A stretch of DNA of 64,000 nt from JARRKC01 sp963723965 (GTDB lineage: Bacteria > Acidobacteriota > UBA6911 > RPQK01 > JAPXNP01). Positions 8,536 through 17,537 of the stretch are shown here, piece by piece. The DNA lies in NCBI GenBank assembly GCA_963723965.1, contig CAVRSV010000007.1, positions 558,001 through 622,000 of the forward strand. Direction: 5' to 3'. Below the pieces are notes generated by a model. It was not told the DNA's origin, searched no databases, and worked only from the letters and a program-made list of their open reading frames with translations. Each line of letters begins with the position of its first letter. Position 1 is the first letter of the stretch. The translations under genes were made by a program, and so were the position numbers.

Positions 8536-9756
8536 CTACAGCGGTACTGCATTGATGCTGAAGATCGAGTAGAGCATCGAAACGACCATGACGCCGATGA
8601 GCAATCCCATGATCAGAATCATCGCAGGCTCGAAGAGGGCGACCAGACGCTTGACCGAAGTTCTGAGATCCCGATCGTAGGTCTCGGCGATCTGGATCAG
8701 CATCTCGTCCAGACGGCCCGTCTCCTCTCCCACTTCGAGCAGGTGCACGGCAAAAAGCGGGAACACTCCCTCTTCCTTGATCGGTCGGGCCAGGCCTTCC
8801 CCCTTCTTGACGCCCGAGATCACACGATCCATGGCCGAAGAGATCACTTTGTTGCCGACGACCTCCCGAACGATGTTGATGGATTGGATCAAAGGCACGG
8901 CGCTGTGCAGGAGCGTCCCCAACGTTCGCGCGAAACGGCTCACTTCGAGTCGCTGGAGCAGAGTGCCGACCAGCGGCAGGGAGAGCAGGCGGCGATCCCA
9001 GTTCAGCCGACCCTGCTCAGTAGCGAGACTTCGGCGCCACATCACGACCAATCCGATCAACCCGGCAAGGATCAGCCACCAGTAACCGGTAATGACTCCG
9101 CTGATTCCCAACATGATCTTCATGGGCAGGGGAATGGGGGCACCGGCATTCTCGAATACTTCCGAAAACTTGGGGATGACGAAGGTCACCATCACGATGA
9201 TCGACGCGCTGCCGACCAGGGCCAGGATGGCGGGATAGATCAGGGAGGAGACGAAATAGTTCTTCAACTCCTCGACATTCTCGAGGTACTCGACCACACG
9301 GGTGAGGATCTGGTCCAGGGTCCCGCTGATTTCTCCGGCCCTGACCAGATTGACGTAGAGCTTCGGGAAGACCTGAGGATACATGGCCAGGCCTTCGGAC
9401 AGGGACTTGCCACCCTTGATTTCGAGCAGCAGTTCGCGGCCGATTTCCGTCAGGTATTCGTTCTCCGTCAGGTCGGCCAGAATCGTCAGGCTTCGGTCCA
9501 AGGGCAGCCCGGCGCGCAACAGGGCAGCGAGTTCCTGGGTAAACACCAGGAGATCGTTGCGGCGGACCCGCTTGTGCTGCCAGGGAAACTTCAGCTCCGA
9601 GCCGAAGATTCCCGCCTCTTCCCGCGAATGAACGGTAATCGGGAGCTGGCCCTGCTCTTCGAGTCGGGCCAGTGCGATCCTCCGGTCTGCCGCCTCGAGA
9701 GTCCCCTCCACGACACGTCCTTCGGGTGTCACTGCTTTGTATTCGAAAAAAGGCAT
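8536..9756 (-). CDS. gspF: Type II secretion inner-membrane platform protein GspF
   Basis: A 406-aa polytopic platform protein of the GspF/PilC family. The ATG at 9756 begins MPFFEYKAVTPEGRVVEGTL, the typical family start; the frame continues upstream to 10047, but that part overlaps gspE. Two related helical cytoplasmic domains (about 65-190 and 270-390) are each followed by membrane helices. The conserved motif LVRAGEISGTLDQILTRVVEYLE and its second copy LLEVGEETGRLDEMLIQIAE are clear. Confidence 0.95.
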   Translation of the reverse strand: MPFFEYKAVTPEGRVVEGTLEAADRRIALARLEEQGQLPITVHSREEAGIFGSELKFPWQHKRVRRNDLLVFTQELAALLRAGLPLDRSLTILADLTENEYLTEIGRELLLEIKGGKSLSEGLAMYPQVFPKLYVNLVRAGEISGTLDQILTRVVEYLENVEELKNYFVSSLIYPAILALVGSASIIVMVTFVIPKFSEVFENAGAPIPLPMKIMLGISGVITGYWWLILAGLIGLVVMWRRSLATEQGRLNWDRRLLSLPLVGTLLQRLEVSRFARTLGTLLHSAVPLIQSINIVREVVGNKVISSAMDRVISGVKKGEGLARPIKEEGVFPLFAVHLLEVGEETGRLDEMLIQIAETYDRDLRTSVKRLVALFEPAMILIMGLLIGVMVVSMLYSIFSINAVPL

Positions 9757-9827
9757 CTGCGTTGTCTCTTCGCTGTCTCGTTTGCCGGCGGAGGCCCGTC
9801 CGTTTCCGACGGAACCACCCGTACTCG

Positions 9828-11549
9828 CTATACTTCCTGGGTCACCCGCATCACTTCCGAGATCGTCGACAGGCCGGACCGGACCTTCTCGAATCCATCC
9901 TGGCGGAGCGTGACCATTCCGTTGGCGACGGCGGTCTTTCGAAGTTGGCCGGCATCCGAGTTCGTGATGGTGAGCCGGCGGATCTCGTCGTCCATCAGCA
10001 TCAGCTCGTAGATACCCAGCCGCCCACGGAACCCGGTGTTGCTGCATTCCTTGCAGCCCCGCCCCTCATAGATCCGGCCCTCCCAGTCTTCGTTGAGAAA
10101 GCCGATGTCCCGCAGGTACTGACGGTCCATCTCCTGCGGCTCCTTACAGTGGGGGCAGATCACCCGCACGAGTCGTTGAGCGAGCACTCCCAGAACGGAC
10201 GATGCGATGAGATAGTCTTCCGCCCCCATGTCGACGAGGCGGGCGATCGCACTCGGCGCATCGTTCGTGTGCAGGGTGCTGAAGACCAGGTGCCCCGTCA
10301 GGGCGGCGCGAATTCCGATTTCAGCCGTCTCCAGATCGCGCATCTCTCCCACCATGATCACGTCCGGATCCTGGCGCACGATGGAACGCAACCCGGCGGC
10401 AAAGGTCAGACCGATCTGGGGATTCACGTGGATCTGGTTGACCCCGTTGATTTGATATTCGACGGGGTCCTCGATGGTGATGATCTTGCGGTCGGGCAGG
10501 TTGATCTTGGTCAGCGCCGCATACAGAGTCGTCGTCTTGCCGCTGCCGGTCGGGCCGGTGACCAGGATGATTCCGTGCGGCCGCTGGATCAACTCCCCGA
10601 CTTGACCCAGCATCCGAGCCGCAAAACCGAGGGATTCGAGATCGTAGATCTGGGTGTTGCTCTTGTCCAGGATTCTCATCACGACGCTTTCCCCGTACAT
10701 GGTCGGAAGCGTGGATACCCGGAGGTCGATCTCCCGACCCAGGACCCGCATTTTGATGCGGCCGTCCTGCGGCACCCGCCGCTCGGCAATGTTCAACTTC
10801 GCCATGATCTTGATGCGGGAAATCACCGCCGCCTTGAGCCGCTTTGGTGGGGATTCGACATCATAGAGGACACCGTCGATCCGGTACCGGACCTTGAGTT
10901 CCTTTTCGAACGGCTCGATGTGAATATCGGAAGCCCGCGCCTCGATGGCCCTGGAGATGATCAGATTGACCAACCGGATGACCGGCGCCTCCGAAGCCAG
11001 GTCCTTGAGCTGTTCGATGTCCTCGAGATCGTCCGCGAGGCTGTCGATCCCATCCTCGCCGATCCCTTCCACGATCCTTCCGAGACTGGAAGACTGGTTC
11101 CCGTAGAACTTCTCGATCAGGTCCATGACCTCGCTCTCGGGAGCCAGGTAGACATCGATGTCATGGAAGCGGGAATAGAGCTTCACCGCATCCAGGGTCG
11201 GCTTGTCGAGAGGGTCCACCATGGCCAGGATCAGCCGCTCGTCGCCCTCACGACCGATCGGGACGAAACGGCACTCGCGCATGAACTTCACCGAAAACGT
11301 GTTCTCCAGGACGGGTACCGTGGGAAACTGCTCGGTCGTGACGAACGGGATTCCGAGATACTCGCTGAGGTGCCGGACGAGGTCGGTTTCGGAAAGCGCT
11401 CCAAGGTCCACCAGCAGCTTGCCCACTCGTTCCTGGGTCTTTCCCCGCAGCGCCAGAACCGTGTTGAGCTCCTCCTGAGAGATCACCCCCTGATCGACGA
11501 GGGCCTCTCCAAAGCGCTTGCGCACCTTCAAATCCGAAAGCTGAATCAT
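9828..11549 (-). CDS. gspE: Type II secretion ATPase GspE
   Basis: A 573-aa hexameric ATPase that powers pseudopilus assembly. The N1E-type domain (about 1-150) binds GspL. The C-terminal half has Walker A GPTGSGKTTTL, an Asp box, Walker B (DPDVIMVGEMRDLETAEI), a His box and the zinc-binding CPHC...CKEC motif. The start at 11549 lies immediately after the stop of the upstream small gene, so it is probably co-translated. Confidence 0.96.
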   Translation of the reverse strand: MIQLSDLKVRKRFGEALVDQGVISQEELNTVLALRGKTQERVGKLLVDLGALSETDLVRHLSEYLGIPFVTTEQFPTVPVLENTFSVKFMRECRFVPIGREGDERLILAMVDPLDKPTLDAVKLYSRFHDIDVYLAPESEVMDLIEKFYGNQSSSLGRIVEGIGEDGIDSLADDLEDIEQLKDLASEAPVIRLVNLIISRAIEARASDIHIEPFEKELKVRYRIDGVLYDVESPPKRLKAAVISRIKIMAKLNIAERRVPQDGRIKMRVLGREIDLRVSTLPTMYGESVVMRILDKSNTQIYDLESLGFAARMLGQVGELIQRPHGIILVTGPTGSGKTTTLYAALTKINLPDRKIITIEDPVEYQINGVNQIHVNPQIGLTFAAGLRSIVRQDPDVIMVGEMRDLETAEIGIRAALTGHLVFSTLHTNDAPSAIARLVDMGAEDYLIASSVLGVLAQRLVRVICPHCKEPQEMDRQYLRDIGFLNEDWEGRIYEGRGCKECSNTGFRGRLGIYELMLMDDEIRRLTITNSDAGQLRKTAVANGMVTLRQDGFEKVRSGLSTISEVMRVTQEV

Positions 11550-12107
11550 TCAATACTCCAGCAGCTGAACCCGGCGCCTGAACTCCTCGAGACTGATCTT
11601 CCGAGTCATGTAGTCGTCGATGTCGCCCTTGGTCGAACTCCCAACAATATCCGTCCTCTTTTTCAGCGGGTCGAGCTCATTTCGGTCCTCGACGTGAGCG
11701 CAGATCGAAACCCTCTCGTCCCGCCTCAAATGCTTGAGGGTGCTGGCATAGTCGGCCAACGAACGGACCACGGTCTGTCTGACCAATTCTATCTGCTCCT
11801 TCGTCGTCCGCCCATCCGATGCCGCAGGATTGGGAATGTCACCGCTGAACCCACGGATCGTCCCCCGGTTCAGCTTCAGCTGGAACGAGACGACGACGCC
11901 ATAACCTGGAAGGTAGGCGGCCTGAGGATCGGCGGCAATGGCAAACGGATTCTCGAAGTTCTGACGCAATACTTCGGTGACGATTCGCTCGAATACCCTG
12001 GCGTCCTTCTTCAGCTCGATCAGCGTCGAATCCACGCCGACCTGCCCTGCGTACACCGCGGGTCCCGTCACCACCAGACCTATCAAACAAAATAGTATAT
12101 ACCACAT
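11550..12107 (-). CDS. Exported protein of unknown function in the gsp operon
   Basis: A 185-aa protein with a Sec signal peptide (MWYILFCLIGLVVTGPAVYA, likely cleaved near AVYA^G). The mature part is mixed alpha/beta with an internal LKLNRGTIRGFSGDIPNP segment and a charged C-terminal helix; no cysteines form a lipobox and no family is recognised. It sits between the anti-sigma gene (10 bases upstream) and gspE (no gap), so it is almost certainly expressed with the secretion system and may be a periplasmic accessory factor or sensor. That role is inference. Confidence 0.6.
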   Translation of the reverse strand: MWYILFCLIGLVVTGPAVYAGQVGVDSTLIELKKDARVFERIVTEVLRQNFENPFAIAADPQAAYLPGYGVVVSFQLKLNRGTIRGFSGDIPNPAASDGRTTKEQIELVRQTVVRSLADYASTLKHLRRDERVSICAHVEDRNELDPLKKRTDIVGSSTKGDIDDYMTRKISLEEFRRRVQLLEY

Positions 12108-12117
12108 GGTGACATCC

Positions 12118-12690
12118 TTACCGGCTCATCAGCCGCCGCAGCTGCTGGTTGTTCTCCTCCAGGGTCTGGAGGTACTTCTGTTCGAGTGAATAGATATCGT
12201 CGTACACCGTCTCCATGTTCACCCTGTTGCGGTCATTGATGTCCTCCTTGATGTCCAGGAGGGCCTGACCGATGACCTTCAGGGTCTCCTGCTGACGGGC
12301 CAGCACCAGATCCTGCACCATCTCTTCGACCTGTTTCTGGGTCACCGGTTGAGTGCGACCCGCAATGAGGCCGGCGGATTGGAGCAGCGAAAAGGCCCCG
12401 AACAGCACCAGGATTGCGGCGGCGATCCGGCCAATATCCGGAAGCCACCGTCTCCAGTGCCCGGCGGTTTCCCACGGGGCTGCCGGAACCGAATCCGCGT
12501 CTCCGGAACGGAGCTCCGCCGGCAGCTCCCAGGCCGCCAGCGCTTCCCGCGTCTCCAGCAGTTCTCGATACTCCCGGTCACAGGCGCCGCAACCGCTGAG
12601 GTGCGTGAAAAACTCATAGGAGAGCCGCGGCCGAACCTCCTCCCCATAGACGACATCCATCATCAGTTCTCCGCATTGCTCACAAGTCAT
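12118..12690 (-). CDS. Membrane anti-sigma factor with N-terminal zinc finger
   Basis: A 190-aa protein. It has Cys-X2-Cys at residues 3-6 and HLSGCGACDREY near 30-40, the ZAS-type zinc-binding anti-sigma domain. A single membrane helix follows at about 89-107 (IAAAILVLFGAFSLLQSAGL), then a long charged coiled coil in the periplasm (about 115-188) ending NNQQLRRLMSR. It overlaps the sigma gene upstream by 11 bases, as cognate pairs usually do. The coiled coil, rather than a catalytic domain, suggests it senses envelope or secretion status through protein contact. Confidence 0.85.
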   Translation of the reverse strand: MTCEQCGELMMDVVYGEEVRPRLSYEFFTHLSGCGACDREYRELLETREALAAWELPAELRSGDADSVPAAPWETAGHWRRWLPDIGRIAAAILVLFGAFSLLQSAGLIAGRTQPVTQKQVEEMVQDLVLARQQETLKVIGQALLDIKEDINDRNRVNMETVYDDIYSLEQKYLQTLEENNQQLRRLMSR

Positions 12691-13240
12691 GCCTTTCCTC
12701 CATCAGTCGGCGCAACGTCTTCAGGCCCAGGTAGAGACGCGACTTCGCCGTCGACAACGGGATATCCAAGACGGCAGCGATGTCCTGGAACCGGAGCCCC
12801 TGAAACTCCTTCATCAGGATCACTTCCCGCTGTTCGGGCGGAAGAAGCTGAAAGGCCTCCGTCAACTGCTGCACGCGCTCACGGCCCTCGAAGGTACGAT
12901 CGGGCAGGACTTCCACGCGTTCCTGCTCATCGACCTCCCGCTGCGTCTCTTCCAGCGGGACCGCCCTGGAACCCTTGCGCCTACGAAAGCACATTCGGCA
13001 CTCATTGAGTGCGATCTTGTACAGCCATGCCGAGAAGTACGCGGGATTCGACAGTCGGTCCAGGTGCTGATAGGCCTTTACGAAGGTATTCTGAGTCAAG
13101 TCCCGGGCATCCTCCCGATCGCCGACATAGCGCCGAATAAACCCGTAGATCTTCCCTTCCCAGCGCTGGACGAGCGCGCCGAACGATCCGCCGTCGCCCT
13201 GGATCGCCATCTCCAGGAGATACTCATCCGTCTGGTGCAT
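12680..13240 (-). CDS. ECF-type RNA polymerase sigma factor heading the T2SS operon
   Basis: A sigma-70 family ECF factor of about 186 aa from the ATG at 13240 (MHQTDEYLLEMA). A TTG at 13273 would add 11 residues; neither start has a convincing Shine-Dalgarno. Region 2 reads DLTQNTFVKAYQHLDRL...FSAWLYKIALNECR; region 4 reads LLPPEQREVILMKEFQGLRFQDIAAVL with the helix-turn-helix STAKSRLYLGLKTL. It is the first gene of the minus-strand run ending in gspD, so it may control secretion in response to its anti-sigma partner. Confidence 0.9.
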   Translation of the reverse strand: MHQTDEYLLEMAIQGDGGSFGALVQRWEGKIYGFIRRYVGDREDARDLTQNTFVKAYQHLDRLSNPAYFSAWLYKIALNECRMCFRRRKGSRAVPLEETQREVDEQERVEVLPDRTFEGRERVQQLTEAFQLLPPEQREVILMKEFQGLRFQDIAAVLDIPLSTAKSRLYLGLKTLRRLMEERHDL

Positions 13241-13542
13241 GGGCTTCGTAGGTCTTAGATGCCGGGTCACCAAAAAAGTCTAGTCGCTGCGAATCCGGCG
13301 GGGCCGTTCGCTGAAAGTCACGCACACATGGAGACTAATGTTCCTGTCATCCTCGGGACTATTCATTATCGGACATTTGGATGAGGTTCCGTAAGTAATT
13401 GACCGTATGGGCATTAGTGGCCAGGCATCAAACTGGATCGGAATCTGCGAAGGGAACGGTGGCCGGAGTGGCAATCTGAAAGGAAGGAGATGTCGCAAGA
13501 CGGGGACGGGAAATCGACGCCTCCCCACTCCGGCCGAAGCTT
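13241..13542. other. Gene-free stretch between sigma factor and M23 peptidase
   Basis: About 300 bases without a credible gene. An 82-codon open frame (13280-13528, minus) is rich in Arg/Pro/Phe with no recognisable feature and is probably noise. The 5' region of the sigma/gsp operon should lie here. GGAAC-like elements occur on the minus strand near 13386 and 13338, but neither is followed by a well-spaced ECF -10, so I do not call a promoter. Confidence 0.4.
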
Positions 13543-14433
13543 CTACTCGGAATCCTGAAAGAAGCGGAGCGGATTGAGGGGCTGGTTGCGGAGACGAACT
13601 TCATAGTGGAGGTGCGATCCGGTCGCCCGCCCCGTGGAGCCGACGTAGCCGATGATATCGCCCTTCTTGACGCGCTGGCCGGCTTTGACGGTATACCGGT
13701 CGAGGTGGCCGTAGCGCGTGACCAGCCCGAACTTGTGCTCGATGCTCACGAGCTTGCCATACCCCAGCCGACGCCCGGCATAGACGATCAGACCGTCGGC
13801 CGCGGCCAGGACCTTGCTCCCCTTCGGCGCCGAGATGTCGATACCGGGATGAAAATCCCGCTCGCCGGTAAAGGGGTCGTCCCGCATGCCGAAGCGATCC
13901 GACGGGTACCCCCGCACGGGCATGAGTGAGGGCGTCGAAGCCACCAGGATCTCTTTCGTCGTGTAGTAATCCTGCAGTTGCCGCAACTCGGCTTGCAGGG
14001 TGATCCGCTTCCGATCGAGCGACTTGAAGTGTTTGGACAGGTCGCTGTGACTGAGACTCAAAACCGGGTTCGAAGAATCGGCCGGTCCACCGACGCCCCC
14101 CAAGGCGTCCGAATCGAAGCCGGAGAGGATCTTGAGTTTCTGGGCGGTGATCTGGAGCGCGGCCAGTTGGTCGCTCAAGTGTTTGGCCGACAACTTCAAC
14201 CCCTCGTCCTGCTTCCGGAGTTGATCGACCTCACGCTGGACCCTGGCATAGTCGCTCGACTGGATCCACATCCGGTAGTAGTGAAGAGCCGAAAGGGAGA
14301 CGCCGGTCAGGCAACACAATCCCACGATGAACGCCGACACCAGCAGCTTGATGGAGAGATCGAACGACCGGCCACAGGAGCGGCCCGCCCGGGAGACCGT
14401 GACGGTAAAGTCCCCTTGCGAGTCCTTCTTCAC
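13543..14433 (-). CDS. M23 family peptidoglycan endopeptidase, membrane anchored
   Basis: A 296-aa cell-wall hydrolase or divisome-type M23 protein (LytM fold). It starts at GTG 14433 behind the Shine-Dalgarno GGGAAGGG. A cytoplasmic N-terminus, a membrane helix at about 30-52, a coiled coil (about 60-105) and a C-terminal M23 domain (about 180-290) follow. Zinc and catalytic residues are intact: HPGIDIS, the TRYGHL motif and GSHLHYE. The coiled coil plus M23 layout is that of MepM/NlpD-like proteins. It lies between the sigma gene and tmRNA. Confidence 0.92.
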   Translation of the reverse strand: MKKDSQGDFTVTVSRAGRSCGRSFDLSIKLLVSAFIVGLCCLTGVSLSALHYYRMWIQSSDYARVQREVDQLRKQDEGLKLSAKHLSDQLAALQITAQKLKILSGFDSDALGGVGGPADSSNPVLSLSHSDLSKHFKSLDRKRITLQAELRQLQDYYTTKEILVASTPSLMPVRGYPSDRFGMRDDPFTGERDFHPGIDISAPKGSKVLAAADGLIVYAGRRLGYGKLVSIEHKFGLVTRYGHLDRYTVKAGQRVKKGDIIGYVGSTGRATGSHLHYEVRLRNQPLNPLRFFQDSE

Positions 14434-14468
14434 AAAGCCCTTCCCGGCAAACGAAAAAAAACGACCGA

Positions 14469-14495
14469 ACAGACGCTCTCCCCTTTAGCTGTTCC
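14469..14495 (-). promoter_or_regulatory. Possible ECF-type promoter of the M23 peptidase gene
   Basis: On the minus strand GGAACAG (14495-14489) is followed after 14 bases by GTCTGT (14474-14469), resembling the sigma-E layout of a GGAAC -35 box and a GTCT-type -10 box. It would start transcription about 28 bases before the GTG of the M23 gene. The -35 deviates at its last two bases, so this is a weak call. Confidence 0.3.
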
Positions 14496-14587
14496 TCAGG
14501 ACGATGGACGCGCTCAAGTATAGAGATCGAAGAGAAATGCTGTCAAGAGACCGTGATCACAATACGTTGCGAGAAATGAAGACAGGT

Positions 14588-14945
14588 TGGTGGAGGCGGT
14601 GGGAATCGAACCCACGTCCGAAAGCCTTCAACAGCAAGCTCTACATGCTTATCCGGCTTCACTTTGACCCCGCCCGGGCATTCGAAACCGGCCAAGTGAC
14701 CCGGACGCGGTCCCCCAGAAAGGGTCTCGACGGAACCCTGGAGAAACCGGTCGCCGCCGACGAGTTCGCTAATGTGACGCCCCGGCCGACCCCGCGAACT
14801 GGGCCGGTGGGACGACTGCGGTTATTACGCAGCTAAGGCTAACTGATTGTTGGCACTTATCTTTTTTGGCCATTTTTTACGAGGTACGGCCACCTCGGCA
14901 TGCACCTACTGCATCAACTGCTTCCGTCGAATCCAGTTCGCCCCC
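14588..14945 (-). ncRNA. ssrA: Transfer-messenger RNA (tmRNA)
   Basis: One-piece tmRNA, 358 nt, minus strand. The 5' end GGGGGCG (from 14945), within GGGGGCGAACTGGATTCGAC, pairs with CGCCTCC just before the encoded 3' CCA (14588-14590), forming the acceptor stem. The T-arm GTGGGTTCGATTCCCAC is intact. The tag frame starts at resume codon GCC (14854-14852) and reads A-NNQLALAA followed by two consecutive TAA stops (14827-14822). The hydrophobic LALAA tail is the usual ClpXP/FtsH degradation signal. With SmpB (not in the window) it rescues stalled ribosomes. Confidence 0.96.
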
Positions 14946-15008
14946 TTTCCAGGCAAAACTCTACCATGAAAGATGCCGCGAAGGCCCAGGAGGTTGCGAG
15001 GGCGATCT

Positions 15009-15118
15009 GAGATTTGAGATTTGATAGATTTACGATTTTGGAGGCGTTTGACGGTTCTTTAACGAATCGCGATCCCCGCACCAAATCGTAAATCGTAAAT
15101 CTCAAATCTCAAGTCTCA
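15009..15118. repeat. Heptamer arrays in inverted orientation at a gene end
   Basis: Two period-7 arrays face each other. Bases 15009-15041 carry GAGATTT/ACGATTT units and 15082-15118 carry AAATCGT and AAATCTC units, the reverse complement, with about 40 bases between. The whole could fold into a long imperfect hairpin. The stop codon of the methyltransferase (15118-15116) lies inside the right array. It separates tmRNA from the methyltransferase gene. Confidence 0.8.
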
Positions 15119-15835
15119 CTTGACTGCCCTCACGCTGTAGCCCAGCGTGAACTCCCGTTTCGAGTCCAGGCGATCGAGGTAGTAACAGGCCACCGGAAGG
15201 ACGAAACAGAACAGCCCCATGCTGAGCAACTCCAGCGGATAGAACAAGACCCTGAGGAGTCCCCGACGATCCAGGAACGCCACCTTGGGAATGTACGTCA
15301 GCCGGTGCCCGAGGTAATGGAAGAATCCGCCCAGCGCATCGATCTCCCAGCTCGAGAATCCGCCATCGCGGAGCATCGCCTCGAGGGCGAAGCGGGTGAA
15401 GCGAAAGAAATCGTGCGGCTGCTGGTGTTCGTGCCAGCCTTGGGGGGCCGTCAGGAAGAGCCGGCCTCCCGGTTTCAGGATGCGTGCCATCTCCCGGATG
15501 GTCGCGGCGGGATCGGGGACGTGTTCCAGCACCTGCGTATTCAACACCGCGTCAGCCACGCCCGGCCGGAGGGGAATGGCCTCCAGATCGGCCACCGCGT
15601 CCAGCCCGCCGTAGTTCCAGGCGGCATCGCCGACGGCGCGATCGATGCCCACGTACCAGCTGTCCTTGAACAGGGGGCGAAATCTCGACTCGCCGGCCCC
15701 GGCGTCGACGACCAGGGAAGGCCTTTCGGCGGCGGCAGCTCGGACGAAATCCCGGATCGCGTATTCGAGCGGATGAATGCGGCGCTTGAGGAATTCCGGC
15801 AGAACCTCGAAGATGCCGTGGTAGCCGCCTGCCAT
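15116..15835 (-). CDS. Class I SAM-dependent methyltransferase
   Basis: A 239-aa Methyltransf_11-type enzyme. SAM motif I is LVVDAGAGESRF (about 41-52), the acidic position after beta 2 is YVGIDRA, and motif IV/post-I reads VLNTQVLEHVPDPAATIREM. A C-terminal hydrophobic stretch (about 195-222, LLRVLFYPLELLSMGLFCFVLP) suggests membrane association. The substrate is unknown; such proteins often accompany polysaccharide or lipid glycosylation genes. Its ATG at 15835 is divergent from the sulfatase gene, 88 bases away. Confidence 0.85.
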   Translation of the reverse strand: MAGGYHGIFEVLPEFLKRRIHPLEYAIRDFVRAAAAERPSLVVDAGAGESRFRPLFKDSWYVGIDRAVGDAAWNYGGLDAVADLEAIPLRPGVADAVLNTQVLEHVPDPAATIREMARILKPGGRLFLTAPQGWHEHQQPHDFFRFTRFALEAMLRDGGFSSWEIDALGGFFHYLGHRLTYIPKVAFLDRRGLLRVLFYPLELLSMGLFCFVLPVACYYLDRLDSKREFTLGYSVRAVK

Positions 15836-15923
15836 GGGAACGAAATGCTATCATCTTCCCCGTGGAACGGGGTACGGTGCGCGTACATGCGGTACCTCAC
15901 ATCCGTTCCCGCCTCGCGTTGTG

Positions 15924-17537
15924 ATGAACCTTCGATCGGCAAGAGTCCCTCTTCTGGCAGGCATCCTCTGGCTCCTCTTCCTTCCGTTGTCGGGACTGGC
16001 CAAGCCCAACGTGATTCTGTTCACCATCGACTCCTGTCGGGCCGACCGCTTCGGTACCTACGGCTATCCCGGCGGCACCACGCCCCGCATCGACGGCTGG
16101 TCCCGATCTGGAACCGTCTTTCGCAGCGCCTACAGCACATCCGCCTGGACCGCTCCCGGCCTGGTCTCGATCCTGACGGGACTCTACCCTCGCGTGCACG
16201 GCATCGACAACCGTGATCGCATGGGATCTCCGTCGCTGGTGACGCTGACGAAGATGTTCCGGGCCCAGGGCTACGAGGTGCCCAACCTGAACTTCTTCAC
16301 CTTTGCCCCCTACTACCTCCACCTGGGCCTGTCCCCGATCGACCGGCCCTACCTGGGAGACCGTGAGTCTTCGGCCATCGTGAACTGGCTGACCCGGAAC
16401 GCCCAGACCGGCGCCGCCCCTTTCTTCATCTGGTATCACACCACCATGGTGCACCAGCCCTATCGCCCCGAGCCGTCCGCCCTTCCCGCGCCCCTCGAAG
16501 AACTGGAAAAACGGCCGGGTATCCGGGCCGTCCTCAACGGGGCCATCGTCCCCTTCGGCTCGGTCCGGTTCGAGCCCGGGGACAAGCCGATCCTGGATGC
16601 CCTGTACGACGCGGAAATGCGCCGCGTGGACCGTTTGTTCGGCCGCATGCTGGATCTTCTGCGCGAGCGGGGCCTGCTCGATTCGACCTTGATCATCCTG
16701 TCGGCGGACCATGGTGAGGAGCTGCTCGACCACGGCTTCGTAGGGCATGCATCGACGTCGCTCCATGCCAAGCTGTACGAGGAACTCATCCACGTTCCCC
16801 TGATCGTTTCCTGGCCCGGCCACGTCCCGGAGGGAGGGGTCGACTCCGATCCCGTGAGCCAGATCGACATTCTGCCCACCATCGCCCACCTGCTCGGGCT
16901 CGAGATTCCTCGCGGGGTTCAGGGAGCGGATCTGCTGCAGAGCCGGCCCGAGCGGGATCTCTACCTGGAGTCGGTGACCGGCGGGAACCAGACACCCAGA
17001 GACCGCGTCGACGAGTGGATCCGAGCCATCCGATCGGGCCGCTGGAAGTACATCTCCAGCGGAGAGCTCTACGATCTCCTGGTGGATCCGACGGAGAAGA
17101 CCAACCTGGCCGAGCAGCTACCCGACGTGGCGGAGCGTCTGCGGGGCCGCATGGCGGAGTTCTTTTCCGACTGTGACGCGCTTTCCCGGGAGCTCTTTCC
17201 AGCCCCCCCGCCGCGCGCAACTGCCGCCCCCACGACCGAATGCCCCACCATCTTCACTCCCGGCGACGGAACCGTGCTCGAATACGATCGCCACACCGGG
17301 GCCCTGCTCTTTGACTGGTCGGGAGACATGGAAACCTCGTACCTGATTGAGTACGATATCGGGACCGGAGATCATCATGTCGAGGGCCGGTATGAGGTAG
17401 AGGGTAACCACCAGATTCTCGGACCGTTGCCCCGGGAACTCTGGACGGACATGAAGGCGTGGAATCCGTTTCGGATCCGGGTGTCGCCGAAACAGGATCC
17501 CCCCTGTTGGAGCAAATGGGTTGAATTCCGATTCTGA
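15924..17537 (+). CDS. Sulfatase-superfamily hydrolase, exported
   Basis: A 537-aa alkaline-phosphatase-superfamily protein. I use the ATG at 15924, which gives a Sec signal peptide (about 1-26, LLAGILWLLFLPLSGLA). Metal-binding residues follow the usual pattern: NVILFTIDSCRADRFG at the start, then HTTMVHQPY and SADHGEELLDHG. The position of the formylglycine motif CxPxR reads SAWTAPGLVSILTG, so the nucleophile is probably Thr, as in phosphatase or phosphotransferase members; true sulfatase activity is doubtful. After a Pro-rich linker (about 425-440) comes a C-terminal beta domain of about 95 residues. Confidence 0.85.
   Translation: MNLRSARVPLLAGILWLLFLPLSGLAKPNVILFTIDSCRADRFGTYGYPGGTTPRIDGWSRSGTVFRSAYSTSAWTAPGLVSILTGLYPRVHGIDNRDRMGSPSLVTLTKMFRAQGYEVPNLNFFTFAPYYLHLGLSPIDRPYLGDRESSAIVNWLTRNAQTGAAPFFIWYHTTMVHQPYRPEPSALPAPLEELEKRPGIRAVLNGAIVPFGSVRFEPGDKPILDALYDAEMRRVDRLFGRMLDLLRERGLLDSTLIILSADHGEELLDHGFVGHASTSLHAKLYEELIHVPLIVSWPGHVPEGGVDSDPVSQIDILPTIAHLLGLEIPRGVQGADLLQSRPERDLYLESVTGGNQTPRDRVDEWIRAIRSGRWKYISSGELYDLLVDPTEKTNLAEQLPDVAERLRGRMAEFFSDCDALSRELFPAPPPRATAAPTTECPTIFTPGDGTVLEYDRHTGALLFDWSGDMETSYLIEYDIGTGDHHVEGRYEVEGNHQILGPLPRELWTDMKAWNPFRIRVSPKQDPPCWSKWVEFRF

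Noticed and set aside
9672..12095. Long plus-strand open frame (807 codons) opposite gspE/gspF
   Set aside because: It is antisense to two clear T2SS genes, is His/Asp/Gln/Arg-rich as expected from complementing GC-rich codons, and has no domain.
13280..13528. 82-codon minus-strand frame upstream of the first sigma gene
   Set aside because: Composition is Arg/Pro-rich without domains or a start signal, and it lies in the expected promoter region.
14588..14660. A tRNA gene suggested by the GGTTCGATTCCCACC arm and CCA end
   Set aside because: The acceptor partner is 350 bases away at 14945 and a tag frame lies between, so this is the tRNA-like end of tmRNA.
15924..17537. Formylglycine-dependent sulfatase
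   Set aside because: The CxPxR modification site is absent (SAWTAPG instead), so I keep only the superfamily call.
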